This document shows, in pieces, positions 49,157 to 58,662 of a DNA stretch of 64,000 nt. A model generated the notes under the pieces. That model made no database searches, was not told where the DNA came from, and was given only the letters and a program-made list of their open reading frames with translations. Source of the stretch: Planctomycetaceae bacterium (lineage in GTDB: Bacteria > Planctomycetota > Planctomycetia > Planctomycetales > Planctomycetaceae); NCBI GenBank assembly GCA_020850695.1, contig JADZEF010000002.1, positions 1-64,000 of the forward strand, in the 5' to 3' direction. Both the position numbers and the translations under genes were made by a program. The stretch's first letter is position 1; each line of letters starts with the position of its first letter.

Positions 49157-49723
49157 ATGCGGGAGGACGTTCGCCGAGGACGCCGGATCATCTCGAGGCT
49201 GGCCGCTCTGCATTTCGTGATTACGGCGCTGATTGCGTTCTTCAGTTATCGTCGCGGATCCCCTGTGACGAACGTCGTGCTGCGGGCGCTGTCGCAGGGC
49301 TACCTCATCCATTCCCTTTGGAAAGGGAGCCGCTTTTCACAGTGGATGCACGTCGCGGGGTGCTTCGGCTGGGCCGTCCTGGCGTTGGCTTTGGGGGCGA
49401 AACGTCCCTCGCCCGTCATGTGGTGCGTCTGCGGCGGCATCGCGACGTTCTGGCTGTGGATGGCCTGGTTGCTCGGATTCTCGCCCAGCGTGCGGGCGTT
49501 TCTGGCCTCGCAACGGGGCGAGCTTGCGGAGACGGCCGACCTGTGCGAACCGATCGAAGGCCGCGTCCGCGCTGATGAGGGAGTGCCGTCTCAACGGCTC
49601 GCGGAGAGCGAACCGTCGTGGTTGGAATCGGACGGCCTGGTGGCCTGCGCACGGTGTGACAACCGCATGAAGAGCTTCGTCGTCGTGTGTCCGGCGTGCG
49701 GAACTCGACGCCGAAGCGACTGA
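49157..49723 (+). CDS. Membrane protein with C-terminal zinc ribbon
   Basis: A 188-residue protein with about four hydrophobic helices (IISRLAALHFVITALIAFFS; VAGCFGWAVLALALGA; WCVCGGIATFWLWMAWLLGF), a polar linker and a C-terminal Cys4 ribbon (CARCDNRMKSF, CPACGTRRR). GAGGAAG lies before ATG 49157. No family is recognised. The ribbon is on the opposite end from the helices, as in the SLATT-like gene at 2.6 kb, but the helix pattern differs. Confidence 0.65.
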   Translation: MREDVRRGRRIISRLAALHFVITALIAFFSYRRGSPVTNVVLRALSQGYLIHSLWKGSRFSQWMHVAGCFGWAVLALALGAKRPSPVMWCVCGGIATFWLWMAWLLGFSPSVRAFLASQRGELAETADLCEPIEGRVRADEGVPSQRLAESEPSWLESDGLVACARCDNRMKSFVVVCPACGTRRRSD

Positions 49724-49788
49724 CGGTTCGATCGACGTCCCCGCCGATGCCGTACGGATTCCGTCAGGTCCGGAGGACGCACGCTGAG

Positions 49789-50565
49789 TCATTTCGGCAG
49801 TTCGCCGTCGAGAGGAACCTCGTTGCGCGGGGCGCGGCGCTCATCGGATCCATCCCGGATCGACAGCTTTTCGCGCGGAGCGGGACCGATGACTTCCAGT
49901 CCGCCTTTCACCACCGCAGGAGTTGCCTCGCCGGCGGGCTTCTCGGGCGCCGTCGAAACGTCGAAATCCCTCACGCGTTCGATCGAGTAGCTCGACGGAT
50001 AAGCGCCCCATTCGGTGGTGGTCACTCCGTTTCGCGTCGACGAGAGATAATTGTTGCGGCCGGGGAGAATCGTCACCCGGACGACCGCCGTCTCGCCGGA
50101 CTTCACCACGCCGGCGTGCACAGCCATCGTGGCGAGCGTCGAGTCGGTGGTGTAGACGTCGGTCCCATAGCCGTGGCCGGTGAGGTGGCCCGTAATCCGA
50201 AAATGCATCCGCGCCCCGACTTGAACCGCGAAATTCGTCAGCGTGCCGGGGTCGGCTGCCGTGCGCACATCGCCTTCCCCCAGCAGGCGGATTTTGTCTC
50301 GGATGGCGACGGCTTCGTCGAGCTTTGCCGCCCTGCAATAGGCGTCCTGCAGTTCCTTCAGCTTCGCCGCCAACTCTCTCCGCTGCCGGGCGATCTTCGC
50401 CTCGGCTTCCTTCCGGATCGCGTCCGCATCCTCTTCGAACGCCGCCACAAGTCGGGCCGCGTCTTCTGGCAGCGGTTCGTCGCCGAAGACTTCACTGCAC
50501 GTGGCGGAGGGGATCAGGCTTCCGACAATCATTCCGACAGCAAGAAGGGAGGCAATGCGCGGCAT
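49789..50565 (-). CDS. Secreted LCCL-domain protein
   Basis: A 258-residue protein with signal peptide (MPRIASLLAVGMIVGSLIPS), a coiled coil of about 60 residues rich in Glu, Lys and Arg (DADAIRKEAEAKIARQRREL), then an LCCL-like domain with YGTDVYTTDSTLATMAVHAG, VVRVTILPGRNNY and NGVTTTEWGAYPSSYSI. LCCL domains occur in animal and apicomplexan extracellular proteins and in some planctomycetes; they bind ligands such as lipids. It is likely a periplasmic or surface protein. The start is ATG 50565. Confidence 0.78.
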   Translation of the reverse strand: MPRIASLLAVGMIVGSLIPSATCSEVFGDEPLPEDAARLVAAFEEDADAIRKEAEAKIARQRRELAAKLKELQDAYCRAAKLDEAVAIRDKIRLLGEGDVRTAADPGTLTNFAVQVGARMHFRITGHLTGHGYGTDVYTTDSTLATMAVHAGVVKSGETAVVRVTILPGRNNYLSSTRNGVTTTEWGAYPSSYSIERVRDFDVSTAPEKPAGEATPAVVKGGLEVIGPAPREKLSIRDGSDERRAPRNEVPLDGELPK

Positions 50566-50802
50566 GGGAGACCTCGACACCAAGGTTTAGTGCGATCCAT
50601 CTGCCGCTCGACGATGGTCATTGAGGCCGCCGTCAAAGTGGCGTCAATGGAATGAGACGCGAGCCACCTCCTCAAAGTTCCCGCCGGCAACCGACAAAGT
50701 CAACAAGCATCCGGATTCGGTCGGCGCAAAAGAAAAAGCAGGAGGCGCGAACGCGCATCCTGCCGTGGGAATCTTTATTTGGTTTGCCGTGCGATCCGAC
50801 CG

Positions 50803-51657
50803 TCAGGCCGCACGCGACATCGGAATGGCGGCCGGCGCATCCGCTTCATCGCACGCTTCCATTTCCTTCTCCTGCTGCAGCACTTCCTCCACCAGCGAGC
50901 CATAGTCCTGGGCTCCCGGGCAGTTGGCGGCATACGAGAAGATCGATTGTCCGAAGCTCGGGGCTTCGGCCAGCTTGATGTTGCGGCGGATCCGCGACTT
51001 GAAGATCGTGGCGTCGGCCCACGGGCAGTTCGGATCGCTGCGATTGAGGAACGTGTTGAGGTCGTCGGCGATGTCCGCGGCGAGCCGCGTCCCGGTCTCG
51101 TACAGGCAGAGGAGAATGCCTGACACCCGCAGATCGCGGTTGAGGCGGCGGTTCACCAGCGCGGTCGTCTCGAAGAGCTTTGACAGGCCCTGCAGCGCGA
51201 AGAAGTGGGGCTGAAGCGGGATGAAGACTTCGGTCGCCGCCGTGAGGGCGTTGACCGTCAGCACGCCGAGCGACGGCGGGCAGTCCATCACGATGTAGTC
51301 GAACGGCTGCTCGGCCGTCATCGCCTTCACCGCCTGCCGCAGAATCACTTCGCGGTCGGGCGAGTCGACGAGTTCCATCTCGGCCGCGGCCAGGTCGAGG
51401 TTCGACGGCACCAGCCACAGATTCTTGCCGACGATCTGCCGGACCTGGGCGAGCGTGTGCGTTCCCGAGAAAACCTGGTAGACGGTCGGCGTATCGTCAT
51501 AAGCCTCGACGCCGAAGTGGAGCGACGCGTGCCCCTGCGGGTCGAGGTCCATCAGGCAGACGCGGCGGCCGGCGTTCGCCAGTCCGGCGGCCAGGTTGAC
51601 GCTGGAGGTCGTCTTGCCGACGCCCCCCTTCTGATTCATGACACAGATGATGCGCAT
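50803..51657 (-). CDS. ParA/Soj-type ATPase without a ParB neighbour
   Basis: A 284-residue Walker-type ATPase. The deviant Walker A is [18 protein letters not shown], followed by [17 protein letters not shown] and Walker [19 protein letters not shown]. It fits chromosome-partition or cargo-positioning ATPases. No parB, rsmG or mnmG lies nearby, unlike the usual chromosomal par locus, so a role in placing another complex is possible. It is divergent from the TrkA/RyR gene. Confidence 0.85.
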   Translation of the reverse strand: MRIICVMNQKGGVGKTTSSVNLAAGLANAGRRVCLMDLDPQGHASLHFGVEAYDDTPTVYQVFSGTHTLAQVRQIVGKNLWLVPSNLDLAAAEMELVDSPDREVILRQAVKAMTAEQPFDYIVMDCPPSLGVLTVNALTAATEVFIPLQPHFFALQGLSKLFETTALVNRRLNRDLRVSGILLCLYETGTRLAADIADDLNTFLNRSDPNCPWADATIFKSRIRRNIKLAEAPSFGQSIFSYAANCPGAQDYGSLVEEVLQQEKEMEACDEADAPAAIPMSRAA

Positions 51658-52026
51658 GGGGCATCCTTTCCCGCGCGAGGACGAGCCGGCACGTCGACCG
51701 CCCGGCTGATTCGATTCGGGGGGGGACTCTAGCAAAGGCGGGAGAGGACGAACAGGGGAAAACCACACATTCCCGCGAGGGGGCCCGGGACCGAAATTCG
51801 CCGCGGGGAACGCGGCGAATTCCGCAGCCACTCGATGCTTGCGTCGACAACCGATGGCCGTCGCCACGAGTGCGTCAGAAACATCAAGGCTCCGTTCCCA
51901 CCAACGGGTCTCGGTTCCGCTCGCTTGTCACCCGTGCCGTTGCTCAGTGTAATCCCGGCTTCATGGCGTGTGGGGATCCTTTGAGCAGTACGTCGCTCCG
52001 CTCGCGACGCACGAGGAAGGTGGCCA
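51658..52026. other. Divergent intergenic region, no gene seen
   Basis: The 369 bases between parA and the TrkA/RyR gene include a G-run near 51719 and several short frames without motifs. Promoters for both genes are expected here but not assigned. Confidence 0.4.
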
Positions 52027-54372
52027 ATGAACTTGCTTGAAACAATTTCCTCGCTGCCCGGAGTGGTGCTGGACCACATGGGCACCTGGAGTTTCCTGTT
52101 GATTGTGGCGGTCGTCGCCGTCTTTCTCACCCTGGTCACTCTGTCGTTGTTCCGACCGCATCGCGCCGTCTCGATCCGCCGGCAATTCGAGCGGAAGGCC
52201 CCCTTCGTCCTCCTCGGCCTGGGTCTGCTGATCTTCCTCTTCAGCAGCCTGGCGTTCGGTCTTCAGGAGGAAGACAACCTTCTCTCGTTTGCCGTCACCG
52301 CGTACGAAACGACGCAGATCTTCTCCCTGAATACCGATCCGGATCGAATCTCGAAGAAGGACGAAACTCCGCCAGGACCACCCGCGAAAGCGCTTTCCCC
52401 GGAAGAACGCAAAAAGCGGGACGTCTCCAGTCTCCTGCTCGTCGGGGCGATGTTCTGTTCGTCGCTGTTCGTCCTGATCCTCGGCTTCAGCGCCATCGCG
52501 ACCCTGTTCCGCCACGCGTTCGATAATCTGTTGCTCATGACGATTTCGCGGCACGTCGTCATCTGCGGCCTGGGACGAATCGGCCGCGAGATCTTCAGCG
52601 ACCTGATCAAGACGGAGAAGAAACGCTGGATCGTCGTAATCGAACCGGACGCCGAAAACGACTACATCGAATGGGTGCGTCAGCAGGGGGGACTCGTCGT
52701 GATCGGCGACGCGACGCGCGAGGAGGTCCTCGTTGCGGCCAGCATCCGGGCGGCCGACGAAATCTTCCTGGTGATGGGGCACGACGAGACGAACATCGAG
52801 GCGGCGATCGAGGCGCGGGATCTGCTGAAGTCGAAAGGACGAAGCCAGGGGATTGCCTTCTGGCGCAAGCCGTCCGCACTGCGCTGCAGCCTCCACATCC
52901 TGAATCGTGATCTCGCGTCGATCGTGAGGATCCAGTCGAACGACATGGAGACCGATGACCAGATCATTCGGATTGACGTCTTCAACGCCCTCGAGCGAAC
53001 CGCACGTCGCCTCATCGAGGACATCGTCGGACTAGACGTCGGCGAGCAGCGACATCCGCTGCGTCCCACGCGGCACGACGAAGTCTCCCACTTCGTGATT
53101 CTGGGATTCGAGGAGTTCGGCCAGACGCTGGCCCTGCAACTCGCCGAGCAGGCGCACTTCGAGAATCTCAAGCGATTGCGGATGACGATCCTCGATCACG
53201 ATATCGCGAAGAAGGCGAAGCCGTTCCAGTCGCGCTATCCTCGGTTTGCGCCGGAATCCACCGGTCTCGATCCCTGGCATTTCGACCCCGCGGCCGACAG
53301 CTGGAGTTCGAGAAGCCTGCGGCCGGCCCCCCTGGCCTGTTCCGACGATCCGACGGCGATCGAATACGTGACCAATGCCCGGTTCTGCGAAGTCTACGAC
53401 GAGATCACCGACGACGAGTTCATCGCCAATCTTCGCCGGGCCTTTGAACGCCCCGCCGGCGCGCTGCCGGACGTTCCCTTCGTCCGACCCGCGATCCTGA
53501 TCTGTTTCGCGGAGGACGGAAAGAACTTCGCGCTCGCCGAACGCCTTCGCCAGAAGCTCCGAATCGAAGGGATCGTGGACTGGCCGATTTTCGTGTGGAT
53601 TCCCGAGCAGCAGGAGTTGTCGCGGCTGCTGCTCGACCAGATGGACTCGGCGAGTCAGGGGGACTCTGCCAGCCGCGCTGCCGAGAAGGCGCCGCTCATC
53701 CCGTTCGGCCAGTGTTCCGACAGCACGTCGTATCACGAAATCACCGATTCGTGGAGCGACTGGCTCGCGCGTTACATCAATCTGGCGTGGGATCAGGATT
53801 ACAGGAAAAAGACGAACCAGCCGACTGACCCGGACTGGAATGAACTGATGCAGGCCTTCGACCTGGCGAAAAACGGCCGTGTTCCACCGGCCAAGCTCCC
53901 TCTGTCCAGGTTGGACCGTCTGAGCGAAAAACTTTGGAAAGGCGAGCGGCGCGAAGCCATGCGGGCGTCAAACCGCTCGGCCGCCATCCATTCGGTGTCC
54001 AAGCTGGCCGTCTACGGCCTTGAATTCGACGAGAACTGCCACACGTCCGAACTGCGTCATCACGCAATTCCCGACGACCCAAGCAAGAACGACGTGCTGC
54101 GACAGATGGAGCACAACCGCTGGATCGCCGAACGGCTGCTGGGAGGCTGGCGGTTCGGTCCGGTCGAACCACCGGCGAAGCCAGGCGGCGATCCCATCAC
54201 CAAGAATGTCGCCCGGCAAACCCATTCCATGATCATTCCGTGGGAGCATGTCCCGCCAGAGTTCCGCTACAAGGACGAGACGATTGTGACCGTCGTGCTC
54301 GGGCTTTGCCGACTCGGCATTCTCCGGACGCAGCCGTCGGACGGAAAGCCGCGGCGCGCGACCCACCGATGA
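52027..54372 (+). CDS. Membrane protein with TrkA-N-type Rossmann domains and C-terminal RyR domain
   Basis: A 781-residue protein. Three hydrophobic helices (about 19-42, 59-79, 133-160) lead to a TrkA-N/RCK-like Rossmann domain (HVVICGLGRIGREIFSDLIK, with VVIGDATREEVL). A second Rossmann-like domain follows (SHFVILGFEEFGQTLALQLA, about 355-440). The C-terminus (about 690-770) has MEHNRWIAERLLGGWRFGPV and IPWEHVPPEFRYKDE, the prokaryotic RyR domain pattern. No canonical potassium-filter motif is visible. It is probably a ligand-gated membrane channel or transporter regulator. ATG 52027 is the start. Confidence 0.82.
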   Translation: MNLLETISSLPGVVLDHMGTWSFLLIVAVVAVFLTLVTLSLFRPHRAVSIRRQFERKAPFVLLGLGLLIFLFSSLAFGLQEEDNLLSFAVTAYETTQIFSLNTDPDRISKKDETPPGPPAKALSPEERKKRDVSSLLLVGAMFCSSLFVLILGFSAIATLFRHAFDNLLLMTISRHVVICGLGRIGREIFSDLIKTEKKRWIVVIEPDAENDYIEWVRQQGGLVVIGDATREEVLVAASIRAADEIFLVMGHDETNIEAAIEARDLLKSKGRSQGIAFWRKPSALRCSLHILNRDLASIVRIQSNDMETDDQIIRIDVFNALERTARRLIEDIVGLDVGEQRHPLRPTRHDEVSHFVILGFEEFGQTLALQLAEQAHFENLKRLRMTILDHDIAKKAKPFQSRYPRFAPESTGLDPWHFDPAADSWSSRSLRPAPLACSDDPTAIEYVTNARFCEVYDEITDDEFIANLRRAFERPAGALPDVPFVRPAILICFAEDGKNFALAERLRQKLRIEGIVDWPIFVWIPEQQELSRLLLDQMDSASQGDSASRAAEKAPLIPFGQCSDSTSYHEITDSWSDWLARYINLAWDQDYRKKTNQPTDPDWNELMQAFDLAKNGRVPPAKLPLSRLDRLSEKLWKGERREAMRASNRSAAIHSVSKLAVYGLEFDENCHTSELRHHAIPDDPSKNDVLRQMEHNRWIAERLLGGWRFGPVEPPAKPGGDPITKNVARQTHSMIIPWEHVPPEFRYKDETIVTVVLGLCRLGILRTQPSDGKPRRATHR

Positions 54373-54560
54373 TGGAAGCGGAAGTCGGATTGCCGAGAGC
54401 GGGCTTCGCACTCGACAGAGAGCTTTCGCGACCTGGGAGTACGCGGCTCTGACGGAGATTTCAGCACGCTCGCTTTCGTTGTTCGACGATCTTGGGGTGC
54501 GTCCATCAAAAACGTGGCCGTGCGTGTGGTCACAGGCTGTTGTCATTTCGTAATTCATTT

Positions 54561-54710
54561 TCTCACCACGGAGTCACGGAGAGAGGCGGGAGAACAGCGT
54601 CTGAGACGCGGTTGAAAGCTCTTCGCGGAGCGGCGCGATGCCCAGCGGACTCGCGGGTCCTATCGGCTCTTATTCTCCTTTCTCCGTGTCGCCGCGTCTC
54701 CGTGGTGAGA
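54561..54710. repeat. Imperfect inverted repeat built from CACGGAG words
   Basis: TCTCACCACGGAGTCACGGA at 54561-54580 is mirrored by the block at 54681-54710, which ends CGTGGTGAGA. Both arms repeat a CACGGAG-like word. It lies in the 509-base gap between the TrkA/RyR gene and panB, where I see no gene. Confidence 0.75.
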
Positions 54711-54881
54711 GTTGATCTGGATCTCATGTCCGTTCCGATCCTCGTCAACGGCTGACGCTCCGCCGAATTGAGGATGCGCCTGTGATCATGCACTTCCCTT
54801 CGGCGGCTTGTGAGACAATGGTTCGTCCACGATACTGAGCGTGCTGCAGATCACTCCGACGCGTCCTCAACCCAATCACCG

Positions 54882-55718
54882 ATGGCCGGCAAGCCCCGGG
54901 ACAAACAACCCTCGTCCCCGCAATCCTCCCCCGTCATGACGGTTCCGCGGTTCGTCGCCGCGAAGCGCGAGGGGCGGAAGCTCTCGATGCTGACGGCTTA
55001 CGACTTCCTCTGGGCCGGGTTGTTCGATGCGGCGGGCGTCGACAGCATCCTCGTCGGCGACACGCTGGGGATGGTCGTGCAGGGGCACCCCACGACGCTC
55101 CCCGTCACGCTCGACGAGATGATCTATCATGCCCGCATGGTCATGCGGGGCGTGCGGCGGGCGCTGGTCGTCGTCGATCTTCCATTCCTGACCTACCAGG
55201 TCTCTCCGGAGCAGGCCGTTGCGAATGCCGGCCGGATTCTGAAAGAGAGCGGCGCCGCCGCGGTGAAGCTCGAAGGGGGCGTCAACCAGGCGAATACCAT
55301 CCGGGCCCTGTCCGCGGCCGATATCCCGGTGATGGCTCACATCGGCATGAAACCTCAATCGGTGCGGAAGCTTGGCGGCATGGGGAAGGTTCAGCGCGAC
55401 GCGGACCGACTGCTCGCCGATGCGTTGGCGGCCGAAGAGGCGGGAGCCTTCTCGATCGTGCTGGAACTCATTCCGCGTTCGATTTCCCAGACGATCACGA
55501 GCCGCCTCTCCATTCCGACCATTGGCATCGGCGCCGGGCCGGAATGCGACGGGCAGGTCCTGGTCAGCTGCGACATGCTGGGGCTGACGGAAGGCTTCCA
55601 TCCCAAGTTTCTCAAGCACTACGCCGATCTGCGGACGGTCGCGACCGAAGCCGTAACGCGTTATGTCCAGGAAGTCCGGGACGGCCAGTTTCCGGACGAC
55701 GCTCACAGCCACGAATAG
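54882..55718 (+). CDS. panB: 3-methyl-2-oxobutanoate hydroxymethyltransferase
   Basis: Makes ketopantoate from alpha-ketoisovalerate and methylene-tetrahydrofolate, the first step to pantothenate. The 278 residues show MLTAYDFLWAGLFDAAGVDS, ILVGDTLGMVVQGHPTTLPV, AAVKLEGG, IPVMAHIGMKPQSV and PTIGIGAGPECDGQVLV. A 20-residue Pro/Ser-rich N-terminus precedes the core; a shorter start is possible. It is followed closely by an ATP-grasp gene. Confidence 0.94.
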   Translation: MAGKPRDKQPSSPQSSPVMTVPRFVAAKREGRKLSMLTAYDFLWAGLFDAAGVDSILVGDTLGMVVQGHPTTLPVTLDEMIYHARMVMRGVRRALVVVDLPFLTYQVSPEQAVANAGRILKESGAAAVKLEGGVNQANTIRALSAADIPVMAHIGMKPQSVRKLGGMGKVQRDADRLLADALAAEEAGAFSIVLELIPRSISQTITSRLSIPTIGIGAGPECDGQVLVSCDMLGLTEGFHPKFLKHYADLRTVATEAVTRYVQEVRDGQFPDDAHSHE

Positions 55719-55743
55719 CCCCGCAGACAGTTCTACTCCTGAC

Positions 55744-56763
55744 GTGCGACTCTTCATCTCCGAATACGTGTGTGGCGGGGGTTGGTCGAACGGGGCTCCG
55801 CCCGGTTCGCTCCGTCGCGAAGGGGAGGCGATGCTGCGTGCGATCGCCGAGGACTTCTGCCGCATTCCGGACTGTGTGGTCACCGTCAGTTGGGATGCCC
55901 GCCTCGGCACATTTCCGGTGGAAGGAGTGCGGGTGGTTTCTCCCGCTACTCCGGCCGAGGAACTGGAACTCCTGACTCGCGAGTCTGCCGCGGCCGATGC
56001 AGCGCTGATGATCGCTCCCGAGTTCCACGACCTGCTCACCAGCCGCGCAGAAGCCGTGTTGCGAAATGGGGGTCGACTCCTCGGCAGCGATCCCGCGACG
56101 CTGCGACTGTGCGGCGACAAACTCGCACTGTCACGGCATCTGGGGCAAGCGTCGGAGGTCGCTCACCTTCGAACGGAGCTTCTTCCCCCCGCGCCCTCCG
56201 CGGACGGATGCGCCGCACTTCCCTTCCCGGTCGTCATCAAGCCACGCTTTGGAGCGGGGTCGACGAACACGTTCCTTATCCGGGATGCCGTCCAGTTGGA
56301 CCAACTGTTTTCCGAGCCCTTCGATCCGCCGGATCTCCCGCCGGACACCTGGCAATCCTATGTCTCGGGGCGGCCACTCTCGATCGCCGCTCTGGTCCAT
56401 GGTCCCGGAATGTTTGATCTCTTCCCCGTCGGCGAGCAGCGGCTGACCGACGACGGACGGTTCCAGTATCGGGGCGGAATCATTCCCGCTCGCAATGTCG
56501 ATACCGCAGCGCTGGAAGGACTTGTTCGACGAGTCATCGGGTTTCTTCCGGGATTGCGGGGCTACATCGGATTCGATGTCCTCGTCCCCGACCGCGCTCC
56601 ACACCATCCGGTGCTGGTCGAGATCAATCCGCGTCTCACCACCAGCTACCTGGGGTATCGCCGATTGGCAAAGGAGAACCTCGCCGCCCGGTGGCTCAGT
56701 TCGAATCGTCCAAAGGCCGCAATTGACTGGAGATCGATCCCGGTGCAGTTCACCGTGGAATGA
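55744..56763 (+). CDS. ATP-grasp ligase of the COG1821 / MfnD type
   Basis: A 339-residue ATP-grasp enzyme. It opens with LFISEYVCGGGWSNGAPPGS LRREGEAML, which resembles proteins linked to methanofuran synthesis (MfnD, tyramine-glutamate ligase) in methylotrophs. FPVVIKPRFGAGSTNTFLIR binds ATP and VLVEINPRLTTSYLGYR the metal. It would support tetrahydromethanopterin-dependent formaldehyde oxidation, known in planctomycetes, but no other gene of that pathway lies here. GTG 55744 is chosen, 25 bases after panB. The specific substrate is inferred. Confidence 0.7.
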   Translation: MRLFISEYVCGGGWSNGAPPGSLRREGEAMLRAIAEDFCRIPDCVVTVSWDARLGTFPVEGVRVVSPATPAEELELLTRESAAADAALMIAPEFHDLLTSRAEAVLRNGGRLLGSDPATLRLCGDKLALSRHLGQASEVAHLRTELLPPAPSADGCAALPFPVVIKPRFGAGSTNTFLIRDAVQLDQLFSEPFDPPDLPPDTWQSYVSGRPLSIAALVHGPGMFDLFPVGEQRLTDDGRFQYRGGIIPARNVDTAALEGLVRRVIGFLPGLRGYIGFDVLVPDRAPHHPVLVEINPRLTTSYLGYRRLAKENLAARWLSSNRPKAAIDWRSIPVQFTVE

Positions 56764-57053
56764 GCATCAGCAACTCCAGGCATCGCCACGACCGTCCACA
56801 AACGTCGCGAGTGGGGAGACGAATGCGTTGGCCATGCCGCATTCGAGGAATGCTCTTCCATCATTCTTTGACCAGGAAAAGATACCTGTTGAAACAGGGA
56901 ATTCTCTGCTGCTTCCCCGAGAAATGGCACGATTGAACGGGACAATGGAGAATTCGCCTTTCGACTGTACTTCGATTGAACCGTTTGTTAGATTCCCGCC
57001 ATCTCCCGTCTCGTCATTCGTTCTCACAATCTGGCACGGCAAGGAGGCCCCCC

Positions 57054-57593
57054 GTGAGTCTGGGACAGGCACAACACAAGGATGTGAAGGTGCAGATCCG
57101 CTGGCTGATCCGCCGGGACATGTCGCAAGTCCTGGAAATCGAACGCGCCAGCTTTCGGCAAGCCTGGTCGGAAGAAGACTTCCTCACCTGCCTTCGCCAG
57201 CGCAACTGCATCGGCATGGTCGCCGAACACGATCACCAGATCGTCGGCTTCATGGTCTACGAACTCCATAAGTCGCGTCTGCGGATCCTCAACTTCGCCG
57301 TCGCCCCCTGGCTTCGCCGCTGCAACGTTGGCCAGCAGATGGTGCAGCGGCTCGTTGACAAGCTCTCGCAGCAGCGCCGCAAGGAAATCGGCCTCGAAGT
57401 CCGCGAATCGAACCTCGACGCTCAGCTCTTCTTCCAGAAGCAGGGCTTCCGCGCGGTCCAGGTCATCCGCAGCCACTATGAAGACACGGCCGAAGACGCT
57501 TACGTCCTGAATTTCCGGCTTTACGACGAGGACGATGCGGTGGTCCTGCCATTCGCTCCGAAGAACCGGATCTCCGAGTTCGACGCCGCCTGA
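57054..57593 (+). CDS. rimI: GNAT N-acetyltransferase, RimI-like
   Basis: A 179-residue acetyltransferase. The core has IRRDMSQVLEIERASFRQAW, FMVYELHKSRLRILNFAVAP, the acetyl-CoA loop in WLRRCNVGQQMVQRLV, and VRESNLDAQLFFQKQGFRAV. RimI acetylates the N-terminus of ribosomal protein S18. AAGGAGG lies six bases before GTG 57054, which fixes the start. A Pro/Asp-rich tail extends beyond the fold. The 290 bases upstream contain no other gene. Confidence 0.88.
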   Translation: MSLGQAQHKDVKVQIRWLIRRDMSQVLEIERASFRQAWSEEDFLTCLRQRNCIGMVAEHDHQIVGFMVYELHKSRLRILNFAVAPWLRRCNVGQQMVQRLVDKLSQQRRKEIGLEVRESNLDAQLFFQKQGFRAVQVIRSHYEDTAEDAYVLNFRLYDEDDAVVLPFAPKNRISEFDAA

Positions 57594-57648
57594 AGACGCC
57601 AGGACACGATCGCGAGCATGACCTGTCCGCGATCTGCGAACCCACTTG

Positions 57649-57684
57649 AAAGGCCGCCCGCGAGTCATTCGCGGCCGGCCTTTT
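57649..57684 (+). terminator. Terminator after rimI
   Basis: AAAGGCCG and the following bases (57649-57663) pair with 57669-57683 (ending CCGGCCTTT), and four T residues close the stem. It is 55 bases past the rimI stop. Confidence 0.75.
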
Positions 57685-57795
57685 CGTCTTCATTGAAGCG
57701 AATTGCTAACCTCCCCTGCCTGCCGATACGGTGACAAACAAGACCTGTGCCGTGATCGCTGAGGATGCAACTGCCGGAGATTACACCCCATCTGT

Positions 57796-58047
57796 TCAAC
57801 CACGGCGTCGATGCCGCGGCGGCTGGTAGACGAAGAACGCGGGCTGACCCCAGACGTCGAGATCGCGAATGACCTGGATCTTGTCGCCATGCTTCACGCA
57901 GGTCTTATGACGGCGGCGGCATTTTTCGCAGGTCGTGGTCTCGGGGAGATCCCATTCGACTTCGAACGCATGGCCGTCGCCGACGCGTTCAAAACCGCGG
58001 ATCTTGACCCCCTCAGGCATATCAAGATCCATTTCCACCGTGGCCAC
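57796..58047 (-). pseudogene. Remnant of an ISL3-family transposase (N-terminal zinc-finger part)
   Basis: The 83 codons read ATVEMDLDMPEGVKIRGFER, then CEKCRRRHKTCVKHGDKIQV, IRDLDVWGQPAFFVYQPPRH, and a stop. The Cys pairs and the xVRDLDxWGxPAFxxYxPPxHR pattern are those of the N-terminal domain of ISL3 transposases. The HTH and DDE domains are absent. The flanking 58048-58449 has no gene that I recognise. Confidence 0.7.
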
Positions 58048-58662
58048 CGCCGTCTCCCTCCCTGGAACGCGAAGATCTGAAGTCCTTCAAGGAGTACCAG
58101 CAGGCAGCGCTGGGGGTCCAGGAGTCGAAGCGGAAACCGAATCGCCGGGCGACAACCGACCCATGTCCTGCGAACCGCAAAAGCCACCCCACCTCAAGAC
58201 CACCGAGCCCGGCACCCAGAAACGGTAGAGCCGCTTTCATGTCCGCCACCAACAGTGGTGGGGGACATAAAAGCTGTCACGCCGCGCGTTATCGAATCAG
58301 GACTTGCGACGACGTGAGACACATTCGCTGGCCAGGCTGAGACGTAAGAGTTGGCCAACGGACTCGATTGAGACACAAGAGTTGGCCAATCTGCGACGTG
58401 TTCGTCCGCCAACTATGCAACTCGAACTTCCGGTGGCGGACCTCGCGGGTGAGGTGGTCCCCATTTGGTGGACCATTTTCGGGTCAAGTTAAGCTCGGCG
58501 TCATACGCCGCCTGCTGCCTTTCAGCCCCTGGAACGAGGGACCCGGAGCCCCGTTCGTCTCGCCGTCGCGTCGGCCTTCACACACCAGGACGATGCGACG
58601 GCTCAACGAATCGGGCGAACCCCGTTTCGTTGAGCCCGAGCCGAGGTCCCCTCCAGCCATCC

